Of a stretch of DNA of 64,000 nucleotides, positions 25,510-33,495 are shown one piece after another. Location of the stretch: contig SCMQ01000002.1 in assembly GCA_005503335.1 (NCBI GenBank), positions 62,001-126,000 of the forward strand. The letters are read 5' to 3'. The notes beneath the pieces are model-generated. The model was not told the origin of the DNA, did not search any database, and was given only the letters and a program-made list of their open reading frames with translations. Both the position numbers and the translations under genes were made by a program. The stretch's first letter is position 1, and the number at the start of each line of letters is the position of its first letter. Origin of the DNA: Comamonadaceae bacterium 2FH (GTDB lineage Bacteria > Pseudomonadota > Gammaproteobacteria > Burkholderiales > Burkholderiaceae_C).

Positions 25510-25809
25510 TCAGAGAATCTGCTCGTACAAGTCCTGCCACCGCGGGTTCATGCGTTCGATCAAGTCGGTCTTGCGCTTCCTCGATCCCGCCTTGAGCTGC
25601 TTTTCACGCAGGATGGCGCCTTCCATCGTCTCGTGGCGCTCGTACCAGACCAGGGTGTGAACGCCGTACTTGCGCGTGAAGCCCTCGACCACGTCGTTCC
25701 TGTGTTGCCAGACCCAGGCCGTGAGCTGGCTGGTCACGCCGACATAGAGCGTGCCGTTGGGTCGGCTGGCGAGGATGTAGACGCAGGGCTGCTTGGTGGC
25801 GGGGGTCAT
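25510..25809 (-). CDS. GIY-YIG nuclease-domain protein (UPF0213-like)
   Basis: 99 aa single-domain protein: VYILASRPNGTLYVGVTS supplies the GIY (VYI, 10-12) and YIG (YVG, 22-24) elements, with RxxxH (WQHRND), FTRKYGVHTLVWYE and the catalytic Glu in AILREKQLKAG (E69). Typical length for the small YhbQ-like class. Members are structure-related nucleases of unclear substrate. The start is MTPATKQP at 25809. It lies inside a cluster of REP-like repeats, with pairs on both flanks. Confidence 0.85.
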   Translation of the reverse strand: MTPATKQPCVYILASRPNGTLYVGVTSQLTAWVWQHRNDVVEGFTRKYGVHTLVWYERHETMEGAILREKQLKAGSRKRKTDLIERMNPRWQDLYEQIL

Positions 25810-25849
25810 GCAGGACTGACTGTTTCTGGCGGAGGGTCCATCCGGGGCA

Positions 25850-25934
25850 TGGATTGCCGCGTCGCTGGGCGCCTCGCAATGACGTGGTGCATCTCCGCCC
25901 GTCATCGCGAGGCCCGCAGGGCCGCGGCGATCCA
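25850..25934. repeat. REP-like palindromic pair B3
   Basis: Units at 25850-25883 (TGGATTGCC...GCAATGAC) and 25901-25934 (GTCATCGCGAGGCCCGCAGG to GATCCA). Upstream of the GIY-YIG gene; together with B4 it fills the 250-bp gap up to the dehydrogenase gene, in which I see nothing else. Confidence 0.85.
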
Positions 25935-25960
25935 TGGGGGTCGCCGCGCCAGGGGGCATC

Positions 25961-26032
25961 TGGATTGCCGCGCGCCGTGACGCTTCGCATCCCCGTCCGT
26001 CATCGCGAGCCCCGCAGGGGCGTGGCGATCCA
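25961..26032. repeat. REP-like palindromic pair B4
   Basis: A partly decayed first unit (25961 to about 25980, TGGATTGCCGCGCGCCGTGA) and a complete second unit (25999-26032, GTCATCGCGAGCCCCGCAGG to GATCCA). It ends 29 bp from the dehydrogenase stop codon, matching how B1 abuts the duplicated dehydrogenase tail at 23929-23973. Confidence 0.8.
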
Positions 26033-26061
26033 CGTCTGCCAGTGGCTCCCCGGCGGGGCGC

Positions 26062-26916
26062 TCAGTACGCGTACACCCCGCGCCCCGTCTTGCGGCCCAA
26101 GCGGCCGGCGGCCACCATTTCCTTCAGCAGGGGGCAGGGGCGGTACTTGCTGTCGCCGAATTCCTTGAGGTAGACCTCCATCACCGCCAGGCACACGTCC
26201 AGGCCTATCATGTCGGCCAGGGCCAGCGGGCCGATCGGCTGGTTGCAGCCCAGCTTCATGCCGGCGTCTATGTCCTCGGGCGTGGCCAAGCCCTCGGCCA
26301 GCACGAAGAAAGCCTCGTTGATCATGGGCACCAGAATGCGGTTGACCACGAAGCCGGGCGCGTTCTTCACCGTGATCGGCGTCTTGCCCAGGGCCTGGGC
26401 CAAGGCATGCACCGCGTCGTGCGTGGCGTCGCTGGTCTGCAGGCCGCGGATGATCTCCACCAGCGCCATCATGGGCACCGGGTTGAAGAAATGCATGCCG
26501 ATGAAGCGGTCGGCGCGCGCGGTGACCGCCGCCAGTTGGGTGATCGAGATCGACGAGGTGTTGGAGGCGATGATCACCTCGGGCGCCAGCAGCGCGTCCA
26601 GCTGCTTGATGATCTTGAGCTTGAGCTCGTGGTTCTCGGTGGCCGCCTCGATCACCAGTTGCGCGGCCTTGAGGTCCTCGTAGCTCGTGCTGCCCTGGAT
26701 GCGCGCCAGCGCCGCGTCCTTGTCGGCGGCGCTGATCTTGTCCTTCTTGAGCAGCCGGTCCAGGCTGCCGGCCACCGCGGCCAGGCCCTTGTCCACGGCG
26801 GGTTGCGTGATGTCGACCATGACGACGTTGATGCCCGAAACCGCGCAGGCCTGCGCGATGCCGTTGCCCATGGTGCCGGCGCCGATGATGCCGACGGTGG
26901 TGATTTGCTGACTCAT
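26062..26916 (-). CDS. 3-hydroxybutyryl-CoA dehydrogenase
   Basis: 284 aa NAD(P)-dependent 3-hydroxyacyl-CoA dehydrogenase that interconverts acetoacetyl-CoA and 3-hydroxybutyryl-CoA. Rossmann motif GAGTMGNG (residues 12-19); IIASNTSSISITQLA; catalytic HFFNPVPMMALVE; KNAPGFVVNRIL; and the C-terminal GRLGRKTGRGVYAY. The start MSQQITTVG at 26916 follows a GGAG box. Length and motifs match HbdA/PaaH-type enzymes used in butyrate or aromatic degradation; the exact pathway is not shown by the neighbours. Confidence 0.93.
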   Translation of the reverse strand: MSQQITTVGIIGAGTMGNGIAQACAVSGINVVMVDITQPAVDKGLAAVAGSLDRLLKKDKISAADKDAALARIQGSTSYEDLKAAQLVIEAATENHELKLKIIKQLDALLAPEVIIASNTSSISITQLAAVTARADRFIGMHFFNPVPMMALVEIIRGLQTSDATHDAVHALAQALGKTPITVKNAPGFVVNRILVPMINEAFFVLAEGLATPEDIDAGMKLGCNQPIGPLALADMIGLDVCLAVMEVYLKEFGDSKYRPCPLLKEMVAAGRLGRKTGRGVYAY

Positions 26917-27052
26917 GCGGGAAACTCCAAGAAGAAAGCCGAAGGGGACGAATGCCACGGCGCAGGCGTGCAGTGTGGACGAACGGCCCTATGTTAGCGA
27001 CTGTTCTGAGCAGCAGGACGGTACGGCCAGGGCGGCCTGTTTCGCCCGGTGT

Positions 27053-27811
27053 TCAGAATTTCCGGTACTTCAGCATTGCCCGGCCCGCGTAGTTCAGGAA
27101 ATGCCAGGAGGCGGCCAAGCGCCCCAGTCGCTCGGTGGCCCGGTAGATTTTCCAGACTTTGCTTGCGGAACGGAGCTTGTTGCGTGAGACCGACCGCGGT
27201 AGAACCCGGTAGCGCATAAGGTCTTCATTGAGCCCGCGGGCGGTCAGGCCACGCTTGAGGATGCCCAGCCAGCAGACGAAGTCGTCGTAGTAGACGTGCG
27301 TGGCCATGCGGATTTCGCCGGTCTGACGACGGTCGATGAGCACGGTGGACGTGGCGATGGCCGTGTTGCCGAGCAATCGTCGGTAGGTCAGCCGTGGCGG
27401 CACCTGAATGAAGTGGCCGGTGCGTGCCCCATCAACATTGATGCGCCGGTAGCCGGTATAGGTGAGTGCGGCGCCATGCCGCTCTGCGAACGCGATTGAT
27501 CGCTCCAGCTTATCGGGGAGCCACAGGTCGTCGCTGTCGAGAAATGCGATCCACCGGCCCCGTGCCTCGGACAGCGCGGCATTGCGGGCGCCCGCTGGGC
27601 CTGAGTTGACGGGCAGCGCGATCAATCGGATGCGAGGATCCCGTCGTGCCCAGTCGGCGATGACGGCGCGCGTGTCGTCGGGCGAGCAGTCGTCGGCGAT
27701 CAACATTTCCCAGTGGGGGTAGGACTGGGCAAGCACCGATTCGATCGTGGCGGATACGTAGCTCGCTGCCCGGTAGGCCGGTGTGATGATCGATACCAGC
27801 TCGTCGTTCAT
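27053..27811 (-). CDS. family 2 glycosyltransferase (GT-A)
   Basis: 252 aa. GT2 fold: VSIITPAYRAASYVSATIES, IADDCSPDDT, PAGARNAALSEARGRWIAF and the DxD-type LDSDDLWLPD (92-95), then a WcaA-like C-terminal part (YYDDFVCWLGILKRG, YRVLPRSVSRNK). It has no membrane segment, so it acts at the cytosolic face. It is the last gene of the minus-strand glycan operon and overlaps the methyltransferase gene by 4 bp. Donor and acceptor are unknown. Confidence 0.88.
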   Translation of the reverse strand: MNDELVSIITPAYRAASYVSATIESVLAQSYPHWEMLIADDCSPDDTRAVIADWARRDPRIRLIALPVNSGPAGARNAALSEARGRWIAFLDSDDLWLPDKLERSIAFAERHGAALTYTGYRRINVDGARTGHFIQVPPRLTYRRLLGNTAIATSTVLIDRRQTGEIRMATHVYYDDFVCWLGILKRGLTARGLNEDLMRYRVLPRSVSRNKLRSASKVWKIYRATERLGRLAASWHFLNYAGRAMLKYRKF

Positions 27812-28563
27812 TTGCGAACCGAAAAAATCACGCACAGCGCACCGACGCTGCCAAGCGCCTGCGGCGCCACGACATGACTGCAGTACACATGGTCCACCGC
27901 AGGGCCAAAGAAACCCAGGATTTCCTCGCAGGATCCAATCCGTGCCTTCGCGCCGGGAAGGTAGCCGACTTCGGCGATCACCTGTTCCTGGCTCTGGGGG
28001 CTGTATTCGACACCGACGGCCACGATGCCGCCTGGCCGGGTGATCCGTATCATCTCGCGTGCGGCCCGCGCCGGGTCCTCGCTGTAGGCCAGCACCCATC
28101 CCAGCACGACAGCGTCGAACTGGTTGTCGACGTACTTGGTTTCGTGCATGTCACCCAACTGGATCTTGGGTGAATAGGAGATCAGGTCCAGCCCGGAAAT
28201 CTGTTCCCAGGAGAAGCCGTGCGCGGCCAGGTTCATCAGCTCGCCCTCGGTCCTCGGTCCCACCGACAGCACGCGCGCATCGACCGGCAAGGCTTCGATC
28301 ACGGACAAAGGCCGCACCAGCAGATGGGAGCGGTTCACTGCGAGGTCACGCAGGCCCTTGAGGTTGTGGGAGATGGTGTTGTCGGCCACGGCAGCGTCCG
28401 CCGTGCCGGGCAGGCTCAGCGTTCTGAGTCGTCCCAGGACCTTGACGAACCAGAGAAAGCGTAGCGCGACGACCCCGTAACGGACCAGGTCGACCAGGAG
28501 CAGCTGGTCCAGCGTGTGGCGCAGGAGGCCCTTGTGTCTGCGGATCAGGCTGGGATTGGGCAT
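27808..28563 (-). CDS. SAM-dependent methyltransferase-like protein in glycan operon
   Basis: 251 aa. The centre resembles a class I methyltransferase (VLSVGPRTEGELMNL as motif I, ISGLDLISYSPKIQLGDMHE, FDAVVLGWVLAYSEDPARAA, RITRPGGIVAVGVEYS). The glycine-rich loop is VGPRTEG rather than the usual GxGxG, so binding may be altered. The first 70 residues are helical and hydrophobic, possibly membrane-associated. It lies 6 bp after the flippase gene. Methylation of a surface glycan sugar or end-capping is an inference from context. Confidence 0.7.
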   Translation of the reverse strand: MPNPSLIRRHKGLLRHTLDQLLLVDLVRYGVVALRFLWFVKVLGRLRTLSLPGTADAAVADNTISHNLKGLRDLAVNRSHLLVRPLSVIEALPVDARVLSVGPRTEGELMNLAAHGFSWEQISGLDLISYSPKIQLGDMHETKYVDNQFDAVVLGWVLAYSEDPARAAREMIRITRPGGIVAVGVEYSPQSQEQVIAEVGYLPGAKARIGSCEEILGFFGPAVDHVYCSHVVAPQALGSVGALCVIFSVRK

Positions 28564-28569
28564 GGGAAA

Positions 28570-29877
28570 TCAGTAGTTGGGCAGCGCCGTCGACGCGGCA
28601 TGGGATCGGTGCAGGATGCGCCACGCCATGGCCGCGCTGCACAGGTAGTGCCCCGAGGCGAGCAGGACGGCGAGCATACCGTAGATGGCCAGATCCGAAT
28701 GCTGGCTCCGGTAGCCAGACAAATAAAGCATCCAGACGGCCACGCCGATCGTGAGGACCAGACCGTCCAGCACCAGAAGCCGAATTTCATGGCCGGAGAT
28801 CATGAGGAAACTCGACCAGAAGTCTGAAACACGCAGCACGGCGATGCTGAAAAAAAGCGTCAGGAGCCCGGTCGAGGCCCGGTAGTCGGGAAACCACCAG
28901 TCGATGGCGTGACCTGCGGCGACCAGCCCCGGGATCGCCAGGACCAGGCCTCCTGCCAATGTGGCGATCGACAGCGCCGCGCACAGGCGGAAGGCGACGC
29001 GTGGGCCGGCCGTGGCGCAGCGGCGCGACAGCATCGGGTAGACCGATGCATTGATCATGCTCTGCACGGATTGAGCGACTGTCAGAACGATGGCGGCGAA
29101 AGCGTAGAGTGCAAATCGGTCAGGCGCCAAGGCTTCGGCGGCAGCCCAGCGATCGGCATTGACGTGAAGGAAACCGACCACCGAAACCAGGAGCAGGACA
29201 AGCGCGGTACGCCAGCGAATCTGGCCGAGACGACGCAGCGAAACCGCCACGATCCCGGCAAACGGAACGCGGGTTTCTCTGACGATCCGGCCCAGCGTGG
29301 CGTGCGACAGCGCGATCGACACCGCTGCTTCGGCCAGCAGCGCCATCACCGCCGAGCCGGTCAGGTCGGCGACCACCAGGCTGGTGACCAGAATGCTTGC
29401 GGCGCGCCAGAAGTTCTGAAAAGCGTAGCGCAAAGGCTCGCCGCGGCTGCGGCTTTCAACGGTGACGAGCAGAAACGCCTGCTGCGAAAGGCCGTGGACA
29501 ATGCCCACTGTGACGGCCACTGACGGCAGTCCCGCGACCGACACGACAAAACTGCCGGAAAGCACGCCGACAGCGGCGCAAGCCAGTGCCACGAGGAGGC
29601 ACTGCAGCAGCAGCACCAGGGCCGCGCGCGAGCGATGCCGCATCAGCATCACGGGCATGTCGCGCTGCAACATGGATTGCAGCCCCAGGCAGCCGAGCAT
29701 GCAGAAAGTCCCGGACACGAGAAGGCCTGCGCTGTAAGTGCCGAACCCCGCGACGTCCAGGACTCTCGCCATGGCCAGGATGCGCAGCATCATCAATCCC
29801 ATGGCGGTAGCCAGCAGGGGCAGATACCACAGCTGCTTCAGACGCCGCGCCGTCAGGATCTCTCGCAGCACCATCAT
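28570..29877 (-). CDS. Wzx-like polysaccharide flippase (MOP superfamily)
   Basis: 435 aa, strongly hydrophobic with about 12 predicted transmembrane helices. RILAMARVLDVAGFGTYSAGLL near residues 32-53 is the typical start of the O-antigen/teichoic acid flippase fold. It should move lipid-linked glycan units across the inner membrane. No polymerase (Wzy) is recognisable in the operon, so the product may be a short or non-polymerised glycan, or the polymerase may lie elsewhere. Start ATGATG at 29877, 12 bp after the phytanoyl-dioxygenase-like gene. Confidence 0.82.
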   Translation of the reverse strand: MMVLREILTARRLKQLWYLPLLATAMGLMMLRILAMARVLDVAGFGTYSAGLLVSGTFCMLGCLGLQSMLQRDMPVMLMRHRSRAALVLLLQCLLVALACAAVGVLSGSFVVSVAGLPSVAVTVGIVHGLSQQAFLLVTVESRSRGEPLRYAFQNFWRAASILVTSLVVADLTGSAVMALLAEAAVSIALSHATLGRIVRETRVPFAGIVAVSLRRLGQIRWRTALVLLLVSVVGFLHVNADRWAAAEALAPDRFALYAFAAIVLTVAQSVQSMINASVYPMLSRRCATAGPRVAFRLCAALSIATLAGGLVLAIPGLVAAGHAIDWWFPDYRASTGLLTLFFSIAVLRVSDFWSSFLMISGHEIRLLVLDGLVLTIGVAVWMLYLSGYRSQHSDLAIYGMLAVLLASGHYLCSAAMAWRILHRSHAASTALPNY

Positions 29878-29889
29878 CGGCTTGCCGGC

Positions 29890-30828
29890 TCAGAGCGGCA
29901 GAAGGGCGAGCTGGTCTGCTTCCCGCCTGTCATGCATGGTCCCGTAGTCGAACAGCGCAAACTGGATCTGAAGCAGCAGCCGCGGGGCGCGAACGGGGGT
30001 TTGCCCCTTGTGGATGCACAAGGTGTTCTCCGCGAAGCCGGTACCGGCCGGGCCGCAGATTTCGCGAATGGCCTCGGCCGGGTAGGCGGCCTGCACCTCG
30101 CCGTCGCTGTAGCGGCGAATCACCCACCGGTCGGCAAAGCTGCGCGCAGGCGGCCGCTGGTGCGATCCCAGCACGCAGACATGGGCACCGTCACCCGGCT
30201 CGACGTCGGTCAGGTAGAAAAAGAACTTGAAGAACCTGAAATCGTCGACATCGCGGTGGAACAGTTGGGCGTGCAGGTCGCGGTCCTCGTCCGTGGCATC
30301 GACCGGGAAGGTCCACCAGAGATTCACGCCCACGAGCGTGGGCACAGACCCGAGGTAGCGGCCGGCGATCCAGTGCAGCAGCGGGTCCCGCTCCAGCCGG
30401 GCAACCGCCGGGCAGCCCTGGGCCGCATTGAAGTACTGCGCCAACAGGATAGGCTTGCCGAGGCACTGCTCGGCCTGCTCCCGCTGCTCGAGTGCGAACC
30501 CCTTTCCGGCATCGCGGTCGGCGTAGCACGGCGTCTGACGGGCATAGCCCAAGATGGCGTCGACCATGTCGGGCGGCAGGTGCAGGCCGAAGGCCGCCCC
30601 CTCGCTGTGCAGGGCTTGCACGAAGCGCTCGCGGTCCAAGTCCCTGAAGACCGATCGGTCGATCTCCGCCTCACGGGCCTGAAGTGCCCCGGGCAGGCGC
30701 GCCGCATGCAGCGCTTGGCGCCCCGCGGCAATCGCGGTTCGGACAGCCTGAAAACGGGCGGCGCCACGCATCAGCGTGTAGCCGGGCGCTTCGGACATGC
30801 CGCGAACGAGGGTCTTGAGCAGGGGCAT
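29890..30828 (-). CDS. phytanoyl-CoA dioxygenase-like Fe(II)/2-oxoglutarate enzyme
   Basis: 312 aa. A PhyH-type facial triad is visible: LFHRDVDDF gives H191 and D193, FFFYLTDVEPGDGAHVCVLGSH follows as in the family, and CIHKGQTPVR supplies the distal H273 and R280 for 2-oxoglutarate. Such enzymes hydroxylate or otherwise oxidise small molecules. Its place between a GT-B-like protein and a flippase suggests tailoring of a sugar or lipid carrier, but no substrate can be named. The start MPLLKTL at 30828 leaves 25 bp to the upstream gene. Confidence 0.75.
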   Translation of the reverse strand: MPLLKTLVRGMSEAPGYTLMRGAARFQAVRTAIAAGRQALHAARLPGALQAREAEIDRSVFRDLDRERFVQALHSEGAAFGLHLPPDMVDAILGYARQTPCYADRDAGKGFALEQREQAEQCLGKPILLAQYFNAAQGCPAVARLERDPLLHWIAGRYLGSVPTLVGVNLWWTFPVDATDEDRDLHAQLFHRDVDDFRFFKFFFYLTDVEPGDGAHVCVLGSHQRPPARSFADRWVIRRYSDGEVQAAYPAEAIREICGPAGTGFAENTLCIHKGQTPVRAPRLLLQIQFALFDYGTMHDRREADQLALLPL

Positions 30829-30853
30829 GGTTCGGACAGAGGTGGGGGTGCGC

Positions 30854-32470
30854 TTATCGGTCGCCGACAGGCATCCAGGCCCGGATGGTATCAATCGGGC
30901 GGAACATCCAGCGGCGCCGCACCGCTTGTCGTTCCCCGGCCTCGGGCAAGGCCCGATCGGCCGCGAAGGCGGTCCACTCCCGGCGGGCAATGGCGTCAAG
31001 CACCTGGTCTTCGGCCGAGTTGTCGCTTGCGAACCCGGCGTCGTCGGTCTCCAGCACGCCGGTGCGCAGCAGCCTGGTCAGGCGGCCCGGGTCGGCGCCG
31101 GCCAGGTAGTGGTAGCGGCTGCTCGACTCGGCGCGTACAAAGGCGGCGTACTGCGCGACGCGGCGCGCCATCGTGTAGCCGAAGCGCAGGGCCTTGCGGC
31201 TGATGTCCCGGCTCAGCGTGGCACGCGCTTCGGGATCGAGGTCGGCGTGCAGCCGGGCCTGCGACAGCGCCTGGGGTGAGCTTGCGTCGGTGCGGAAGCC
31301 GGCGCGCTGGTAGATCGAGGGCGCGGTGGCGATCACCTGTTTGCCGAGGACGCCGGCCTCGAAGGCCGCGCTGCCGCTGGCCAGGACGATCGCGTCCGAT
31401 TGGGCGATCAGGCTCATGGTGCTGGCGGAGTCGGTGCTCGCGATCACATGGATGCCCCTGGCGCGGGCCCAGTCCGTGTAATAGCGTTCCGCCAACTGGC
31501 CGTCGGCCTTGCCGATCTTCTCGCCCCAGTTCGGATGGCAGCGCAGCACCAGGTCGGCCGGTTTCAGGCCGAAATGCGCCATCACGGCCTCGTAGGCCGC
31601 CACCGGCTCGGGCCAGTCACTCTCCCAGTCCGGGTGCCCCCACATTTCGTTGCGGCTGCCCGGCAGCAGCAGCACGCGCCGCCGCGCGTCGGCGACCGGC
31701 CAGTCGGTCGCCGACGCGCCCGTGTTGTAGGCCCGCCATTCGGTCTGGTTGCGGCCTGTGAAGCGGGCGGCGACATAGGCTGCCGCCTGGCGGGCCTGAG
31801 GTTCCGTCAGCGGGTGCTGGCTCCAGGTGCCGACGAGGGCATCCACCGCATGCAGGCCGAGGCAGTTTTCCTCCGGCAGCAGTTGCAGGCCATCGCCGAA
31901 CCAGGTGCGCTCGACGCTCACGACGCGGATGCCGGCATCGCGCGCGGCCTCGAAAATGGCCCGCGTCGCGTCCATGCGGCCGTTGAACACGCAGACTGCG
32001 TCGAGCTTCTCGAGCCGGATCCAGTTGCGGGCGGCGCGGTAGGCGCGCTCGACCGAGGGGGCGAGCCGTTCGTTGAGGGCGCGAAACGCCGGGCTGGCGA
32101 AGTCCTCGTCCGACTCGAAACGCCCCAGCGTGCTGGCGCTGGACAGCGGCCACTGCGCGGCAGCCGCAGGCAGGTCGATGGCTGGCTCTTGCAACGCACC
32201 GATCGAGGATACGCCCGCAGAGGCATAGGAGCGCAGCCCGCCGGCCCGGCAGGCCAGGCACTCCTGCCAGTCCGGCCGCAGGTCGCGCAGTTCGCGCGTG
32301 TAGCAGTGCGGCAGGTCGGCGTCGCAGGTCAGGAAGAAGCAGGCGTGCCCATCCTGCCGCGCGAGCATCGAGAGGTAATGCAGGTGCTCCACATGCGGCC
32401 GCCATGCGTAGATGCTGGCAAAGCCGATGCGCAAGGGCTGGCCGGCGTTGCTCAAGTGATCAGGTCCCAT
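30854..32470 (-). CDS. capsule-synthesis-like protein, candidate GT-B transferase
   Basis: 538 aa, cytosolic. The N-terminal part (IGFASIYAWRPHVEHLHYLS) and the middle (LDAVCVFNGRMDATRAIFEA, VSVERTWFGDGLQLLPEEN) are followed by LLLPGSRNEMWGH, VLRCHPNW and a GT-B-like nucleotide-binding region (STMSLIAQSDAIVLASGSAA, FEAGVLGKQVIATAP). This resembles capsule polysaccharide biosynthesis proteins of the KpsS/KpsC type, which transfer Kdo-like acidic sugars. Adjacent to pseI, it is the best candidate here for a pseudaminic acid transferase; that is inference. It overlaps pseI by 19 bp. Confidence 0.65.
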   Translation of the reverse strand: MGPDHLSNAGQPLRIGFASIYAWRPHVEHLHYLSMLARQDGHACFFLTCDADLPHCYTRELRDLRPDWQECLACRAGGLRSYASAGVSSIGALQEPAIDLPAAAAQWPLSSASTLGRFESDEDFASPAFRALNERLAPSVERAYRAARNWIRLEKLDAVCVFNGRMDATRAIFEAARDAGIRVVSVERTWFGDGLQLLPEENCLGLHAVDALVGTWSQHPLTEPQARQAAAYVAARFTGRNQTEWRAYNTGASATDWPVADARRRVLLLPGSRNEMWGHPDWESDWPEPVAAYEAVMAHFGLKPADLVLRCHPNWGEKIGKADGQLAERYYTDWARARGIHVIASTDSASTMSLIAQSDAIVLASGSAAFEAGVLGKQVIATAPSIYQRAGFRTDASSPQALSQARLHADLDPEARATLSRDISRKALRFGYTMARRVAQYAAFVRAESSSRYHYLAGADPGRLTRLLRTGVLETDDAGFASDNSAEDQVLDAIARREWTAFAADRALPEAGERQAVRRRWMFRPIDTIRAWMPVGDR

Positions 32471-33495
32471 GACAGCGGCGTGCCGGCCGGCACGTCCCGG
32501 TTGACCCGCTTGCCCAGCAGCGTGTCGTAGTACTTCGGCGGCAGGCCGAAGCCGGGGCGCACGATGCGCAGGCTCTGGCGCGTGAACGCGTCGCCCGCCT
32601 TCATGTCCTGGGCGACATAGAGCGAGCGCCGGAAGGCCAGCGATTTCATCTCGGCGGCTGTGGGTCCATAGTGCACTTGGCCCACAGCCTGCCAGGCCCG
32701 CTCGGTTTCCTCGCGCAGCTGTCGCAATTCATGTGGCTCCATCGAGAAGGCCGAGTCCACGCCTCCATCGGCACGGCGCAGTGTGAAGTGCTTCTCGATC
32801 ACGGTCGCGCCCAGTGCCGTGGCCGCCACCGAGACACCGCAGCCCATGGTGTGGTCCGACAGGCCGACCTCGCAGCCGAACAGAGTGCGCATGTGCGGGA
32901 TGGTCGCGATATGGGTGTTCTCAGGCGTGGCCGGGTAGGTGCTGGTGCACTTGAGCAGCACCAGGTCGCGGCAGCCGGCCTCGCGTGCGGCGCGCACGGT
33001 TTCGTCGATCTCGCCCGCCGTGGCCATGCCGGTCGAAATGATCATGGGTTTGCCGGTGGCGGCCACGCGGCGGATCAGCGGCAGGTCGGTGTTCTCGAAC
33101 GAGGCGATCTTGTAGGCCGGCACGCCCAGCGACTCGAGGAAGTCGACAGCGCTGTCGTCGAACGGCGTGCTGAAGCAGTGCATGCCGTGCGAGGTCGCGC
33201 GCGCCATGATGGGGCCGTGCCATTCCCAGGGGGTGTGGGCCTCCTCGTATAGCTCATAAAGTTGCCGGCCGGCCCAGAGGCTCTTGGGGTCGTCGATCAC
33301 GAAGCCGGGCATGCGCAGGTTCAGCGTCATGGTCTCGGCGGTGTAGGTCTGCAGCTTGATCGCGTCGGCGCCATGCGCAGCGGCCGCGTCCACGATCTCC
33401 AGAGCGCGGTCCAGCGACTGGTTGTGGTTGCCGGACATTTCGGCGATCAGGTAGGGTCTGTGGCCGGGGCCGATTTCGCGGTCGAGAATCTTCAT
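32452..33495 (-). CDS. pseI: pseudaminic acid synthase PseI
   Basis: 347 aa NeuB-family TIM barrel that condenses the 6-deoxy-AltdiNAc sugar with phosphoenolpyruvate to pseudaminic acid. IAEMSGNHNQSLDRALEIV (residues about 17-35) is the PseI form rather than the NeuB form. Further blocks: AIKLQTYTAETMT, CFSTPFDDSAVDFLE, ISTGMATAGEI, GLSDHTMG, ATVIEKHFTL, and a C-terminal SAF antifreeze-like domain (RSLYVAQDMKAGD, PGFGLPPKYYDTLLGKRV). It overlaps the pseG-pseH fusion by 4 bp. Confidence 0.93.
   Translation of the reverse strand: MKILDREIGPGHRPYLIAEMSGNHNQSLDRALEIVDAAAAHGADAIKLQTYTAETMTLNLRMPGFVIDDPKSLWAGRQLYELYEEAHTPWEWHGPIMARATSHGMHCFSTPFDDSAVDFLESLGVPAYKIASFENTDLPLIRRVAATGKPMIISTGMATAGEIDETVRAAREAGCRDLVLLKCTSTYPATPENTHIATIPHMRTLFGCEVGLSDHTMGCGVSVAATALGATVIEKHFTLRRADGGVDSAFSMEPHELRQLREETERAWQAVGQVHYGPTAAEMKSLAFRRSLYVAQDMKAGDAFTRQSLRIVRPGFGLPPKYYDTLLGKRVNRDVPAGTPLSWDLIT

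Noticed and set aside
25389-26061. Repeat cluster as a CRISPR array
   Set aside because: Units are palindromic, paired and irregularly spaced, with genes between; there are no equal-length spacers and no cas genes.
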